Assembly (NCBI GenBank): GCA_009760855.2
Contig: WPIO01000197.1
Location: 357,925 to 421,924 of the forward strand
Direction: 5' to 3'
DNA: 64,000 bases
Origin: Cristatella mucedo
Taxonomy: Eukaryota > Bryozoa > Phylactolaemata > Cristatellidae
The position numbers and the translations under genes are program-made. Under the pieces are notes generated by a model. That model was given only the letters and a program-made list of their open reading frames with translations, had not been told where the DNA came from and did no database searches. Shown one piece after another: positions 22,560 through 34,589 of this stretch (positions are counted from its first letter, which is position 1; each line of letters starts with the position of its first letter).

Positions 22560-23995
22560 CAGCTTAGCTAGCCAATACTGTTCGACGCATAACCACAATC
22601 CACCGAAATCCAATCTAACTAGGCTAGCAACGACCAGACGTAAGTGTTGCCGAGCTCAAATTTTTCTCTGATATTGTAGTACACATTCGAATTTATCTGT
22701 CTACAAAATTTCATGCCACTTCGCGAAAGCACATACATGGAAATGAGTTTTGGCGCCGGACGCCTGTACCGCAATCCACCGCAATCCATTCTAGTTCTCT
22801 TCAAATCCGTCCCAAATCTGCTGCGAACAGCTCCAAAAAGTCTGAAATATCAAACTAGGCTACATGCACGATGTACCAAGAAAAATTTGCGCGATTCCTC
22901 TCACGCGTTCTCGCAAAGTTTACGGAAATAAGATTGCCAATACCGCAATCTACCGCAATCCACCCAAATCCACTGCAGTCCACCATGCAACGATTGAAAT
23001 CATGATTGAAAAGCTCCTTTTTGATTGCATATAACAGAACACTCTGCGAAAATTGCATTAAACAAATTTCACTTGCATTGGTACAGCCAAATCGACTGCA
23101 GCAGCCCAGGCCAATATCGCAATCCACTTCAATCCACAAAATCCATCGCATAAAAATCGAAATACATTGAGCCGAGCTCCAGTTTTTATAGCATATTAAA
23201 GTGCACCGTGCTGTGTGCACGACCACGTAAAATGAAAAAAAATGTGCACCCTCGCATTGTGGCAATGGGCGGCAATCGCCTGAAATGACTTGGAAATCTG
23301 CCGCAATCCACGCTATTCCACAGAAAATCATCCAAAGAACTTTAAAACACACCTATTTAGGGCAGCATTTAGTGGGTCCCTGTGATTTGTCCTTCACGTG
23401 CTTATGCGTGCTGACACTGTGCATGCTGCCACTAATCACATTTGCATGCTGACCCTGTGCATGTCACCCCTAACCATGTTACTCATTTTTTTTTTTGTTT
23501 ATCAAGCATGATATTACTCGCCATTCTACTGCATTTCCCTTTGCAGCGAATGTAAAGCGTCTATAGGGAGAGATTGAGTTCTCTGAAGGCGCTTTATCAA
23601 GTGCATTATTATTATTATTATTATTTTCCTCAAATCACCATCGCGAAGCTCTAATTGACATTGCAATATGACTAGACTCAGTTCAAAGTGCATCCAAAAA
23701 ACTTCGCTCCATTGTGCACAGGCATTCTCATGCAATGAATTGCAATCGCCTGCAACGACCCGGTTCCATACCTCAATCCGCCGAAATCCGCCGAAATCCT
23801 CTGCAATGTGCTACGAAGTGACCAGATCGCGTACACTAGAATCTCTAATTACAATGGCACGCTGTTCTACTCTTTGGTTGTCGCGTACTCGCATAACTTT
23901 ACTGCAATTGCCTCGGCCATTCTGCGGCAACCCACTGCAATCGACTGCAACTGCCCGGGCCAGTAGGTCGATGTACAGCAACCCACCGAAAAACG
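22560..23995 (+). repeat. Degenerate ~175-bp tandem satellite
   Basis: A core resembling CCGCAATCCACCGNAATCCA recurs at about 22595, 22771, 22944, 23119, 23303 and 23772. Spacings are about 173-184 bases, and the last one is 175 once the inserted LINE (23335-23627) is subtracted. Other unit parts also align, for example GCCGAGCTC plus a T run at 22650 and 23172. The monomers are strongly diverged. Confidence 0.75.
23335..23627 (+). mobile_element. LINE family B 3' fragment inside the satellite
   Basis: Begins in the C-terminal end of the reverse transcriptase (TTTAAAACACACCTATTTAG), includes the untranslated region with GCATGTCACCCCTAACCATG, the hairpin (GCGTCTATAGGGAGAGATTG and GGCGC) and an ATT tail. 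Confidence 0.9.
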
Positions 23996-24099
<104 letters not shown>

Positions 24100-24235
24100 A
24101 CTTTGCCGGCTTAGCCCCAAACGATGAAAGTAGTGGCTCCTCTCTTGCCGGAAGGAACTGGCTATCGAGAGTCTTTACCGGCTGAGCTGCTGATGGTCTA
24201 CCGTACCAGCAACGAACCAGCACCGTCGAGCGGCG

Positions 24236-24800
24236 CTGGCGGTCGGGCTCGGCTGCAACCGCACGCTGCTGTGCCTGAGCCTGCGAAACAACTCGCTCGG
24301 ACCGCGCGGCTGCACGCGCCTCTTCGCGGCGCTCGCCGGCGGCGGCGGCGGCAGCTGCCGCATGGCAAGCATCGACGTGAAGACCCAGAATCTCGTGCTC
24401 GACGAGAGCGGTAACAAGCTCGCTCGCCGCCATGCTGGCGGCGAGCGAGCGCGTTACGGCCATGGTGGCGGCAAGCGCCGGCATACGTGCTGCACGGCAT
24501 GCGAGGCATGCCGGCATGCGAGAGCTTCACGCCGACGGCTGCGGCGTGACGGCGGCCGGCTGCGTGGCGCTCAGCGCCGCTCTGCTTGCCGCCGACGCGG
24601 GCGAGACGTCGTCGCCGCTGCGAAAGCTGTTGCTCAGCAACAAGACGATCTCTGACGACGGCCTGAGCTGCCTGAGCGAGGCGCTCGCCGGCGGCCGCGG
24701 CAGCCTTCGCACTCTGCATGTCGACCTGTGCGACGACTCAGCGGAGGCTCTGGCAGGACCTTTGTGTGCACCCTGCTGCATACGAACGAGCGCTCGCTCG
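24236..24800 (+). pseudogene. LRR (ribonuclease-inhibitor type) gene fragment
   Basis: GC-rich coding-like sequence. One frame reads LLCLSLRNNSLGPRGCTRLF (about 24263-24322). Another, from about 24432, reads LRKLLLSNKTISDDGLSCLS and ELHADGCGVTAAGCVAL. These follow the LxxLxLxxNxIxxxGxxxLAxxL pattern of NLR-type and RNI-like repeats that bind ligands or regulate NLR proteins. The repeats fall in different frames and end in noncoding sequence near 24800, so this is most likely a frameshifted relic, though an unrecognised intron is possible. The GC-rich composition links it to the island at 19-22 kb. Confidence 0.55.
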
Positions 24801-24947
24801 AGGTGCTCAGCGCCTGCTACTGATGTATCCTGGCTGTTGCTGCAGCATCTTTGTGGGCAAATAATAACAGCTCGGCAATGCCATTGCCTTAGGATCTCAG
24901 TCGGCGGCGGGGTCGGTGGGTACAAAGTGTTGTCTGCTGCCCCCCCC

Positions 24948-25075
24948 CCCGGTACGACCCAGAGGTAACGTGCTTGCCTTTAACGATCAAGGTCGTCGGC
25001 TCGATCCCTGCGTCATATGAAAAGCATCTAGATGGAGATTGAGTTGCGTAAAAAATAAAAATACAATGCAATTCA
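24948..25075 (+). repeat. SINE family 2, degraded
   Basis: CCCAGAGGTAACGTGCTTGC, then GGCTCGATCCC as B box, then a decayed LINE-type hairpin (GCATCTAGATGGAGATTGAG, TTGCGTAAAAAATAA). Confidence 0.6.
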
Positions 25076-25245
25076 TATCTATAACACCCCAAGAAAAACC
25101 TAAATCTCTATTCACGAACATTACATACGTCACAAGGCTCGAGCCCACGACCTTGGTCGTACAACACATTCACCTTGACCTTGTTTCGAGGTCAGCACGT
25201 TAATGCCACTAGGCCGGAGTCCACGACCTCGGTCATCAAATACAT
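25076..25245 (-). repeat. SINE family 2, minus strand, degraded
   Basis: Decayed hairpin (AACCTAAATCTCTATTCACG), palindromic B box GGCTCGAGCCC at about 25137, and repeated ACGACCTTGGTC blocks. A second partial head follows at 25212 (GGAGTCCACGACCTCGGTC), suggesting a partial duplication or a second copy. Confidence 0.55.
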
Positions 25246-25947
25246 TTACTGTGACCTTGGTGGGGAGGGGGATGTCAAAAAGGTATTTTGCCGCTGGGTT
25301 CTCGGGGCTAAATGCTATGCACACATGCAAGCCATTTGACTAATTACTTTGTAACCCTGGCTCTGCACGTGAGCTTAAAAGCAGTAATGACAGAAACTGA
25401 CAATGGGGCAGGAAGTAGCAATGCCAGGGTTATAACAAGTCTTCTAAGCCGCTGAGCTAGGCCACATATTGCTAGTTTGCTTATTACAGTGGCAGAGCAT
25501 CTAACAGAAAAGTTAGCAGGTTAGCTGCGGATGAGGCCACCCCCTAGCTACACTGTCAGGGCATTTTCAGTCTGAATGGAGCTTAGGACTCACAGAAACC
25601 TCTCGCGTATGCAGAGCTGAGCATGGCTGCTAGCAATCACTTCTGCCAATTTAAACTTGTATCGGGGCAAGAAGCAGCTTCAAAACAAGAGCAAAGTCAG
25701 AGTCAACGCAAAAGACCGTCAAAGCTTGCTATGAGCCCAAAGAGCTCTTTTATGAGCTTTTTTCATGAGCTTTGCATTTCCTCCGCGCCTGCCTTCGCAC
25801 CACGTGTCATGTCTTCTCACCCCAACTAAACTACCGGGTGTCAAGGAAAGCGTTTAGGAAACGTAGGTGGGGCAGACCGAGGCGGCACTAGCATGGTGCA
25901 CGTGCACGCAGGCCTTGCTTCAGCGGCCAAGGGCTGAATCGGGCTGA
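25246..25947. other. Unassigned, possible tRNA-like remnant
   Basis: Near 25430-25460 the minus strand reads GGCCTAGCTCAGCGGCTTAG, tRNA-like, but no good B box follows. Nothing else recognised. Confidence 0.3.
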
Positions 25948-26037
25948 TAAGAATAATATCAATAAAATTGCACTTGATAAAGCGCCCTCAGAGAACTTAA
26001 TCTCTTTCTAGGCGCTGTACATTTGATGCAGCGATTG
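25948..26037 (-). mobile_element. LINE family B, 3' tail only
   Basis: AATAATATCAATAAAATTGC is followed by CTTGATAAAGCGCCCTCAGA, then CTTTCTAGGCGCTGTACA. Severely 5'-truncated. Confidence 0.87.
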
Positions 26038-27289
26038 GTGTCAGAGTAGCGCACGTGCACCGGACCCACGCTTGGTAACTTTGGGTAAAGTTGAGCTGCA
26101 TTGCACCTAGCAGAGGTTGGCTAAGCTGCTCAGCCGCCTGCGCAGGCATCGCCTGCGTCAGAGAGACTCTAAACGTGGCCCGAAAACCAATTTGTGTCGG
26201 GAAGTCAAACACGCATGGGTCAACTTCAATATAATAATCTTGCTAAACCCGGCCTAAAGTTGGCAGTTTAACGTAATTGAGAATAGACAGACTTCACAGA
26301 GAAGTTGTTGATGCCGTCTGGTAAAAGGTCACTTTGGAACAGGACCTCCAGATTTAATGAAGAAGTTACAGGATATGTGATTGCGAGCCCATTTTGAGAA
26401 ATAAGTTTCCCAATTCTTCCGTAACTAGTTTGAGCCTAACTAGCCAGTTGCTTTTATCATAATTCAATTCGAATTTACTACCTGTTACTACTCATGCTAG
26501 TGCTTCTGATATGGGTGGCATATCAGCCGCGCTTCAGAAAATGTGCAACAGACCTTCTAAGCTGGTCAATGGCTGCGTAGTTTTCTTACTCCCAGTTAAT
26601 TGCAGGCTTATACTGAGTCAAAGACACAAGGTGTAGCATTATGAAACACGTAGCTGTCAATACGCACGATACATGAGCCACTAATAAATTGGGCTCACCG
26701 AAACATTATTCAAGGCCAAGTTCTTGTGCCCTACGTCTAGTTACAGCTTAGCCTGGCGTCGCCATTCACGAGATAGATCGTGAACTAAAACCTAATTGAG
26801 ACATCAGACAAGCTTCTGAATAAACTGAGTTTGAGCGTGATCCTACCAACTTGGACTGAGCCTGGTCTATTAACAAGTTTTGCGACTTTTATATTCCCCA
26901 ACTTGCTAGTACATTAGATTTGATTCGGGAAAATTTATGTTTACCTTTTTGCATCTTCAGCCTAAAATACTAGTGTTTTAATGTACCACCCGATTCCTGG
27001 TTTTGTTCTTCAGATTGTATGTCGCCATTTTCAGCATGTGCTTTTTTCGGATAGGGTACTTCAAGGCCACCTATAAACGGTGAATAGAGCTTCTTCAATC
27101 ATTCAACTGCGCCCCAGGTATTCAATGAAGGCGACGGAGACTTTGATGAGGTGCAGTGACAATGATGGCAAGGAATCATCAACAAATGTCAGCATTTGTT
27201 CTGGCACTCACTGCCTAGCAACAATTTCAGACTGCCAGCCCTTTGACCAATCTGCAGCTGCAGCTTCGAAATGATTACCGCTCGGGTCC
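26038..27289. other. Unassigned sequence
   Basis: No coding frame with family resemblance and no repeat identified. Confidence 0.4.
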
Positions 27290-27703
27290 CGAGGGGTAAA
27301 GCTTCCGCCATGAGCAGACCTCGGCTTCCGGGTTTTTACGGAGAGAGAGCGGCAGACCGGGACGCCTTTCTCTAGAGGAACGAGCTGCCGCGTCACCGGG
27401 TCGGCTCGTTCGCCCCGCCCCTCGACGCCGCCACTGGATGGCCACCGTCCAGCAGAGAGACGGCTCTCGCCTTAGTTCAGCAGCTTGGTTCACCGGCAGC
27501 TCGGTCAACGTGCATCGTCTGCAGACTCGCAGATTTCTGGAAAGGCCCCCCCCCCTGCGACGTGTCTCTGGGTGGCGCAACGAATGGTACGCGACGTCGT
27601 CGATTGGAAGGGCGGCGTCTCACTAAACGAGCGAGTGGAGAGGGCTAGAGTGGAAGCAGCACGAATGGCCGATTCGCACTCCGATCCTGGCACTCATCTG
27701 TGA
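27290..27703 (+). mobile_element. Possible C-terminal remnant of another LINE (GC-rich)
   Basis: The frame ending at 27703 contains MVRDVVDWKGGVSLNERVER, which resembles the W-D-D-V...W...R-A-R-D-R end seen in several LINE polyproteins. A stop and then a TATA/GATATACAT-type low-complexity tail (27705-27785) follow. The match is to a loose pattern, so this is tentative. The region is much richer in GC than its flanks. Confidence 0.3.
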
Positions 27704-27704
27704 G

Positions 27705-27785
27705 GAGGATATATATATGTATATCTATATACATCTATGAGGATATACATATGTGATGATATACAGATACGATATACATCTGTGA
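27705..27785 (+). repeat. AT-rich low-complexity tail
   Basis: Imperfect TATATCTATATACATC and GAGGATATACAT repeats. Confidence 0.75.
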
Positions 27786-28675
27786 GGAGCAGGAGGAATA
27801 GGAGCAAACTGAGCGACGCCAGGCGATTGGAGAAGAGACCGCTCGCACCTTCGGGGCAGACGATCCAAAGAGCACCTACGATGGGCTTAGATGGCATGCG
27901 CGTCAGCACAAGTGCGTGCTGATCAGTAGCGATTTGCTGGCATTAATCCAATCAGTGGAGACGCCGGTCGGAGCGAGCTCTCCCCTGCTTTGTAAAGCTG
28001 CTGGCCCGAGGCCAACTGAGACCGGGTCTCAAAATGGTGGGCGCCCGGCGGTACGTCGTGCGTTTTTGAACGACGGTGGCTTTGCTGCTTGTAGATCTTG
28101 AGTAGCTTTGTGCGCCGAGCATAACGAATGGTGAGAAGGTCGCGAAAAGCTTACGGAGTTATTTAAAAAATTTGCCGTTCTGCTTAGGACAAGGTTGAGA
28201 ATTGACGATTGACTCTGACTGCTTCTCTCAGCTTATCGAGTCCAAGACACTGCCGCGAATCAAAGAATTTGTCATCCATATTTAATTTCCTTCCTTTTCT
28301 GACTCTTGCTTGCCACTAGGAAATGTTTCTCAAAAAATAAGAAGTTTCAAAATAAGCCTACTCCTCACATTATGTGCTCTATTCGCACAAATTGTCCTTC
28401 ATGTATTAATATACATGCTGACATTCTGCACGTTATCGCTCATCGGCTGAATCGTACTTCTTTCCCAGCACACGGTAAGTGACTAGACAGTGATTTAGCT
28501 AGTCCGAAGTGAACCAGAAATATTTTATTTTTATTTTGTACTACCCACTATAGATATTGTCGGGCATGGGTACTATTGAACGGATGATTTACAGCTTCTC
28601 AGTAGCTGTACATCAGCCGTCGTCAACATTCTCGATTTCAAGCGATGGAAGCGCCAAAAAGGGAAGGGTCGAGGG

Positions 28676-28680
<5 letters not shown>
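27786..28680. other. Unassigned sequence
   Basis: No feature supported. Confidence 0.35.
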
Positions 28681-28754
<74 letters not shown>

Positions 28755-28785
28755 GAGAGAGAGAGAGAGAGAGAGGGGAGAGAGG

Positions 28786-28878
<93 letters not shown>

Positions 28879-28889
28879 CAGAGACAGAC

Positions 28890-28958
<69 letters not shown>

Positions 28959-28984
28959 TAAAAAACAGACAGACAGACGGACAG
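28681..28984 (+). repeat. (GA)n followed by (GACA)n microsatellite
   Basis: About 200 bases of GA units with scattered interruptions grade into about 90 bases of GACA units. Long apparent reading frames in this stretch are artefacts of the repeat. Confidence 0.98.
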
Positions 28985-30282
28985 ATTCATCTTTTTCTGA
29001 GGTTACTATACAAATGTATTATTATTATTAGCATTATTTTTGTCAGTAAGTCATATACACATGCATCGACTCTTCAAATAGCTCTGCTGTGTTGCTGAAA
29101 GTAGGCAGACTTTACTGTCATCGTGTAGCGACGCGGTCGAGTAAAAGTTGGCTCCAGTAAGCCCCACAGATAGATTACAGTATTCTGAAATTTGATTCGC
29201 TTCGGTAAAGAACATGAACCCGTGAATGTGGCTTCAAGGCGAACAGTGTCACGGGCCCATATGGCTTAGAGGAATGACGTGGACATACGGTCGTGCTTCC
29301 TTTGCAGCTAAGTAAAGTGCCTATAAAGAGATATCTACGACCTATTAAAAATCCACTACACATCAGCTGGGCTATGCTACCATATATATTACGGGCTATA
29401 CAGCGCTCTGCTGCAGAGCTTCCCTGCGGAATTTCTCAGTGTTTTTTTTGGCATGTCACGCCCTCGAAAAAGAATACTGCAAATTTACGCCACACGGTTG
29501 CCTAACGGTGGATTTTACGGCACCCCGCTCGCTCGCTGTGCGCCGACAAGTACTTTTGCTGTCCGTCGTCGCTTTCGATTCTTGAGCTTGCAATCGATTC
29601 ATGGTGAAATTGAGTTGAGTGAATTCGCGAGCGAGATACGCGAACTCTATTAGAGCCTCACACTCTCGCACTCGACAGCTTATTTCAAGAGCGTTCGCGT
29701 GCGGAATTCCACGAAACTTCGCGGATAAGCCACACACGCGTAGCGCTCATTGCAACCCCTCCCCCAAAATAGCGCCTCGCACAGTTGCTCCTAAGGAACG
29801 GGAACGTGGTTATTGAAGAGAGGCCGCCAACTACAGTCGCCGCCCGCTCTCGACAGTACTCCTCGTCAAAATTCCCTAAGCGACGCTCTTCTGTCGCACG
29901 CGACGTAAACCGCGGTGCCGTGCGTTACTCTCCTCTACCGCCAACTACTACCTCAGTACAAAACGCCGTGCATAGCTAAAGTGGAGAAATGGTATTTCAG
30001 TCCGCAGTTTCTTTTTGATAGTCCTCAAGTGTACCTTGTGTTGTATCGGCTGCATGAATTATGCAGCTTCGCTGAGAGGGATCACCACGTGCGACAACAT
30101 CACAGCACTCCGACTGAACGTACGAAGTCTAAAGATTTCTGTGAAGTATGTACTGCCTAAAGCCTGAGAATAAAATCACTGTAATGGCCTCGTTCAAATC
30201 CATGTATGGCAATACACTGCGTCCCCATCACTGGATCTAGGTGCACAGTCTGACGTCATATCCAGAGTTAACCCACTTTATA
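28985..30282. other. Unassigned sequence
   Basis: Two ATT-rich short runs near 29015-29040. 29510-29940 is moderately GC-rich. No gene recognised. Confidence 0.4.
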
Positions 30283-30440
30283 TAGATTTATTTTTATAGC
30301 GTCCTAACTGAACTAAATGGTAAGGGTGAAATGGTCCAGGTGCTTCACGCATGCCACAGGGCTCAAGCTTACGACCTCCCATATAAAATCACCTTGGTTA
30401 AGGTCGGAGCGAACTCCTTAACCACCGGCCAAACCAGAGC
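30283..30440 (-). repeat. SINE family 2, minus strand
   Basis: Tail part AGCGTCCTAACTGAAC, B-box region GGGCTCAAGCTTACGACCTC and A-box region CCTTAACCACCGGCCAAACC (plus-strand reading) in the same order as the copy at 20622. Confidence 0.65.
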
Positions 30441-30572
30441 AGCTCGGAGTAGCCAGAGATTCATGGTCATTGCGCAGGTAGGACTGCTTGCAAGTAAAGA
30501 TTTTGGAGAAACCACACTACTCTTTTAGCCGCAGTTGTTGCACTTCAGTAAGCCGTCGCTTAAGTCTGCAAT

Positions 30573-31770
30573 GTAATGTAATGTATCTCCGCCTGTAACT
30601 GCACAAAGTCATAAACACCAAGTAGGTGTTACGCAGGAGAGTTTTGTATAGCACACTCACAGCTTAAGCGGCTTTCGGTACGCATTCGGTAGCCATCAGA
30701 CTTCGTCTCACGCAACAAAGAGAAAGTGGTAAGCAAAGCAGAGTCAGGAGAGCAGTTCAGGTAGTGAGTAGCATAGAAGTAGCAGCTCAGGACCGCTGGA
30801 AAACATGTGCCATAGTCGGCAGTTGGAGAGTAGTTGTCATTGCGTAAGAACTGTGGAAGCAAGTTCCACAGTCTAGGACCTGCAGAGCTAAAGCTTCTAC
30901 CGCCAACGGTCTTTAAGCGGAGGAATGGGACAGCTAATTTATTGTCCACACAGGACCTGAGGGCGCGAACAGGCTGAAACTGATGCATGCATCAGTTCAG
31001 CTAGGTACGAAGGAGCCAAGCCGTGGCGGGCCTTGTTGGTCAGCGTAAGACCTTTGCTCTGCATCCGTTGCTCAACCGGCAACCATCCTAGCGCTTTCAG
31101 AAAAGGAGACACGTGCTCAAACCGTTGGGACTCGAAGACTAGCCTTGCAGCCGTGTTCATAGTCCAATGCAGTGGCCTAATAGCTTTCTTTGGAAGCCCA
31201 GCCAAAAGGAATTACAATAATTAAGCCGAGAGAGAACTAAAGAGCTAGTTAAATTTTTTACAAGCCACTGTGGGAGGCAGCTCCTAATCTTGGATAGGAA
31301 TCGGATGTGATGGCTAGCTAAAGAAGCAGACTTCTGAATGAAGCTTTTGAAATTGAGGCAGCTGTCGAAAACGACACCTAAATTTATAGCACGTTGTGAT
31401 GGTCGCACACTAGCATCACCTATTAGAACAGCAAAGCCTTTTAATCCAGCTACACGCTTAGGGTGTCCTTTGAGTAGCAGTTCGGTTTTATCATCACTTA
31501 ATTTCAGGAAGTTTTCCGACATCCAGGATCGAATATCGGCAAGGCAAGCATTCAGTTTCTCAGTTGCTGCAGCAGATTCCGACGGTTTAAATGACAAATA
31601 CAACTGAGTATCGTCAGCATAGAAGTGATATCCTATTCCACGGGTCTTAATCACTTTTCCCAGAGGTTGTGTATAAATGGAGAACAGCAAGGGAGTGAGT
31701 ACAGACCCTTGAGGGACTCCACAGGTGACCCTTCTCGTGTCTGAGACCTGACTCCCACACGCAATCACTT
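30573..31770 (-). mobile_element. LINE family A, 5'-truncated
   Basis: 3' tail ATGTAATGTAATGTATC at 30572-30588 in plus reading. Overlapping frames (31798-31157, 31205-30939, 30988-30629) contain [25 protein letters not shown] and the C-terminal domain. A few indels break the frame. A small internal duplication (CATGCATCAG, near 30983-30992) is present. Confidence 0.92.
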
Positions 31771-32064
31771 TTCTACTGGCATCAGCCTCCAAGGGCATCG
31801 CCTACATTATGGACAATTGATCAGTTAGCAACGATGCATCTGCAAACTGCTCGCTAGGGTTACGCTAACTTACCTGCACCCGCCTCGGTCATGCAGCTGA
31901 TATGCTACGTGCTCACCATAGCTGACATATAAAGCGATGCTTGGTACCCAATCAGCGAATGCAGACGTCCCCCTTTACTGCACAGAGCATCGCTTTAAGA
32001 CCGTTGGCTCCAAAAGCTCTTGATGTGGAGGTCCTAGGCTGTGAACTCACTTCCAAAATTCGTT
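31771..32064. other. Unassigned spacer
   Basis: No feature recognised. Confidence 0.35.
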
Positions 32065-32205
32065 TGAAAATTCTTATAATAATAATAATAATAAATAAAA
32101 ATTACAGTGGATTTAATAACACGTCCACGGATCGCTTAATCGCTTACTAGGCACTATACAATTGCTGAAGAAGAAGAAGGAAGATCGAGCGGTAAGTGGA
32201 AGCAC
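32065..32205 (-). mobile_element. LINE family B, decayed 3' tail
   Basis: ATAATAATAATAATAATAAA is followed by a decayed terminus (TCGCTTACTAGGCACTATAC) and a GAA-expanded stretch where the family has GCTGCAAAGGAAGCACG. Confidence 0.7.
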
Positions 32206-32285
32206 ATGCTCATTAAGCAACGAGAACACCACGGTTATGGTATGGTGTATTCAGATCTTTAAGGGTAGGTCTTCAGTAGGTTAGC

Positions 32286-32517
32286 TCTCTTTACTAGACC
32301 TTATTAGGTAGCCACATCGCATGCAGAAAACTCTGAGAATCCTTTAAGGAAGCTTACAGGTTGCGATTCTTCAATTGCTTTAGTCAAAGAGGACCTAACG
32401 GAAGCTAAATAATGTGTACACTGGTTTTCAAATAAAGAAGGCTGAATACTTTTCGGCCGAGCTGCTATTATCTAGGGAGTGAGGCCTCTCAGTATTAGCT
32501 AGCAAATTGTTTACAGG
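32286..32517 (-). mobile_element. LINE family A internal fragment (endonuclease-RT linker)
   Basis: It aligns with 6935-7165 of the nearly complete copy, for example CAAATAAAGAAGGCTGAATA and TTTTCGGCCGAGCTGC against TTTTCGGCTGAGCCC. It has no 3' terminus, so it is a piece left after deletion rather than a simple truncated insertion. Confidence 0.75.
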
Positions 32518-33467
32518 AAACTTGAACAAATTGTCTACCCATGAAGATCAAGTTATAGGTGACATGGTTAGCATGCAAGTGTGGTTGCTCTTGGCTCTGC
32601 CCTTGAATGGACGGTATCGCTAAAGTCTGGAAACGAAATGAGTGTCGAGGAATTCTTAATTCTTAGATACTACTAGGTACATTAGATGAGGTGGAGTTAG
32701 CGAGTCACCAACGTTGAAGTGTCTATTGTTAACTAAACTGCACTGACTTTTGCTTTTAATTTTTTTTATAAAATAAAACAATTATGGATTTTGTGAGCAT
32801 GAACTAGTTGTGATAAGCTAAGAATGCCATTTCCATTCCCTGAAGTTATCTGTCGCCCCTGTCGTATAGAGATTCGCCAGCCGTGGTGACGAATTGCACT
32901 GGCACGTGTCTGAATTCTGTTTGCTGAGATCGTTAGAAGGCTAGAAGTGGAGAGTACACCAATGACGGCAGCCGCTTTGAACTTACTACTGCTAGTTAAT
33001 AATTAATCCAAGAGATCAAATCAATTACAATACGGTGAATCTAAAAGATCTCATGGGCCAAAAGATGACCTATTTAGTGCTGCTGCAGGCCCCAGTCGAT
33101 GCTCTCCCCGGGCCGTCGTCTGTTATGTAATGATTTCGAAGTAGGTACCCACATCCGCCTGCCCTTATATGCAACATTTTTTGAGTATTGACCAATAATA
33201 ATATGTTTTCCGATGCCTGTGCGATTACGCTAATTTTCAGAATATCAATGGGTGCCAATTTAGCAATCGCTACCCTCTCAAGCAAGCTTTACTATACGTC
33301 GCACTTGGTTAGACGCGAGGCCGAGGAGCTTGCTGTTTCGAAAAGAATTCAACTTATGCGGCAAAGGTTTACCCAGGCTAGCTTTGCTTGACTGGGACCA
33401 GACGGCTGTGATGCGAAACGGGTCACACGGTAGGCAGGGGGTAAACAAATATGGCCATGGCCGGATG
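32518..33467. other. Unassigned sequence
   Basis: No coding or repeat feature recognised. Confidence 0.35.
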
Positions 33468-34518
33468 TAATGTAATGTAATGTATTTCCATCTGTAACTC
33501 TACAAAGCCATAAAGACCGTGTGGGTGTTACGTGGGAGAGATTTGTATATCACACTCACAGCCTAAGCGGCTTTCGGTACACATTTGGCAGCCAACAGAA
33601 TTCGTGTCGCGCAACAAAGAGAAAGTGGGAAGCATAGCAGAGTCAGGAGAGCAGTTGAGGTAGTCAGTAGCATGGAAGTAGCACCTCAGGACCGCTGAAA
33701 ATGATGAGCCAGAGTTGGCAGCAGGAGAGTAGTTGTCGTTGTGTAATATTTGTGGAAGCGAGTTCCACAGCCTAGGACCTGCCGAGCTAAAGGTTCTGTC
33801 GCTAACGATCTTTAAGCGGAGGAACGAGACAGCTAATTTATTGTCCACACAGGACCTGAGGGCGTGAAGAGACTGACATCGGTGCAGCAGTCAACAAGGT
33901 ACGAAGGAGCCAAGCCGCGGCGGGCTTGTGGGTCAAGGTGAGAACTTTGCTCTGTAGCGTTGCTGAACGGCATCCACCCTTTCTCTTTTAGCAAAGGAAA
34001 CGCGTGCTCAAACCTCTGGGACTTGAAGACTAGCCTTGCAGCCATATTCATAGTCAGCTGCAGTGGCCTAGTTGCTTTTTGGCAGCCGGGCAAAAAGAGA
34101 GAATGACAGCAATCCAGCCAAGACAGAACTAAGGAGCTAGGTACATATTTTGTAAGCCACTGTGAAAGGCAGCGCCTAATCTTGGATAGGGATCGGACGT
34201 GATGGCTAGCTGTACAAGTAATTTTCTGAATGAAGCTATTCAAATTAAGGCAGAAGTCGAAAAGGAATCCTTAACTTAGAGCACGTGGTGATGGTCGCAC
34301 CACCTATAAGAAGAGCAAAGCCTTTTAATCCAGCCACATGATTAGGGTGACCTGTGAGCAGCAGTTTGGTTTTTATCGTCATTTAGTTTGAACAAGTTTT
34401 CCGACATCCAGGATCGAATGTCGGCAAGGCAGCAGATTGCGACGGTTTGAATGACAAATGCAGCTGAGTATCGTTAGCATAAAAGTGATATCGTGTTTCA
34501 TGGGCCTTCATCACTTTT
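33468..34518 (-). mobile_element. LINE family A, older 5'-truncated copy
   Basis: Tail ATGTAATGTAATGTATT at about 33468-33486. Frames 33848-33528 and 34243-33833 match the C-terminal and thumb regions with many changes. The palm region is frameshifted. Similarity ends at CATCACTTTTCCCAGAG near 34527. Confidence 0.88.
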
Positions 34519-34589
34519 CCCAGAGTGCGATAGAGGACGACTAAAACCTAGAGGCAATAAGAAAATTTTAATACCGAAGGGCGGCGGCG

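Noticed and set aside
28645-29098. Long reading frames through the GA/GACA tract
   Set aside because: They translate only the microsatellite (Arg-Glu or Leu-Ser repeats) on both strands.
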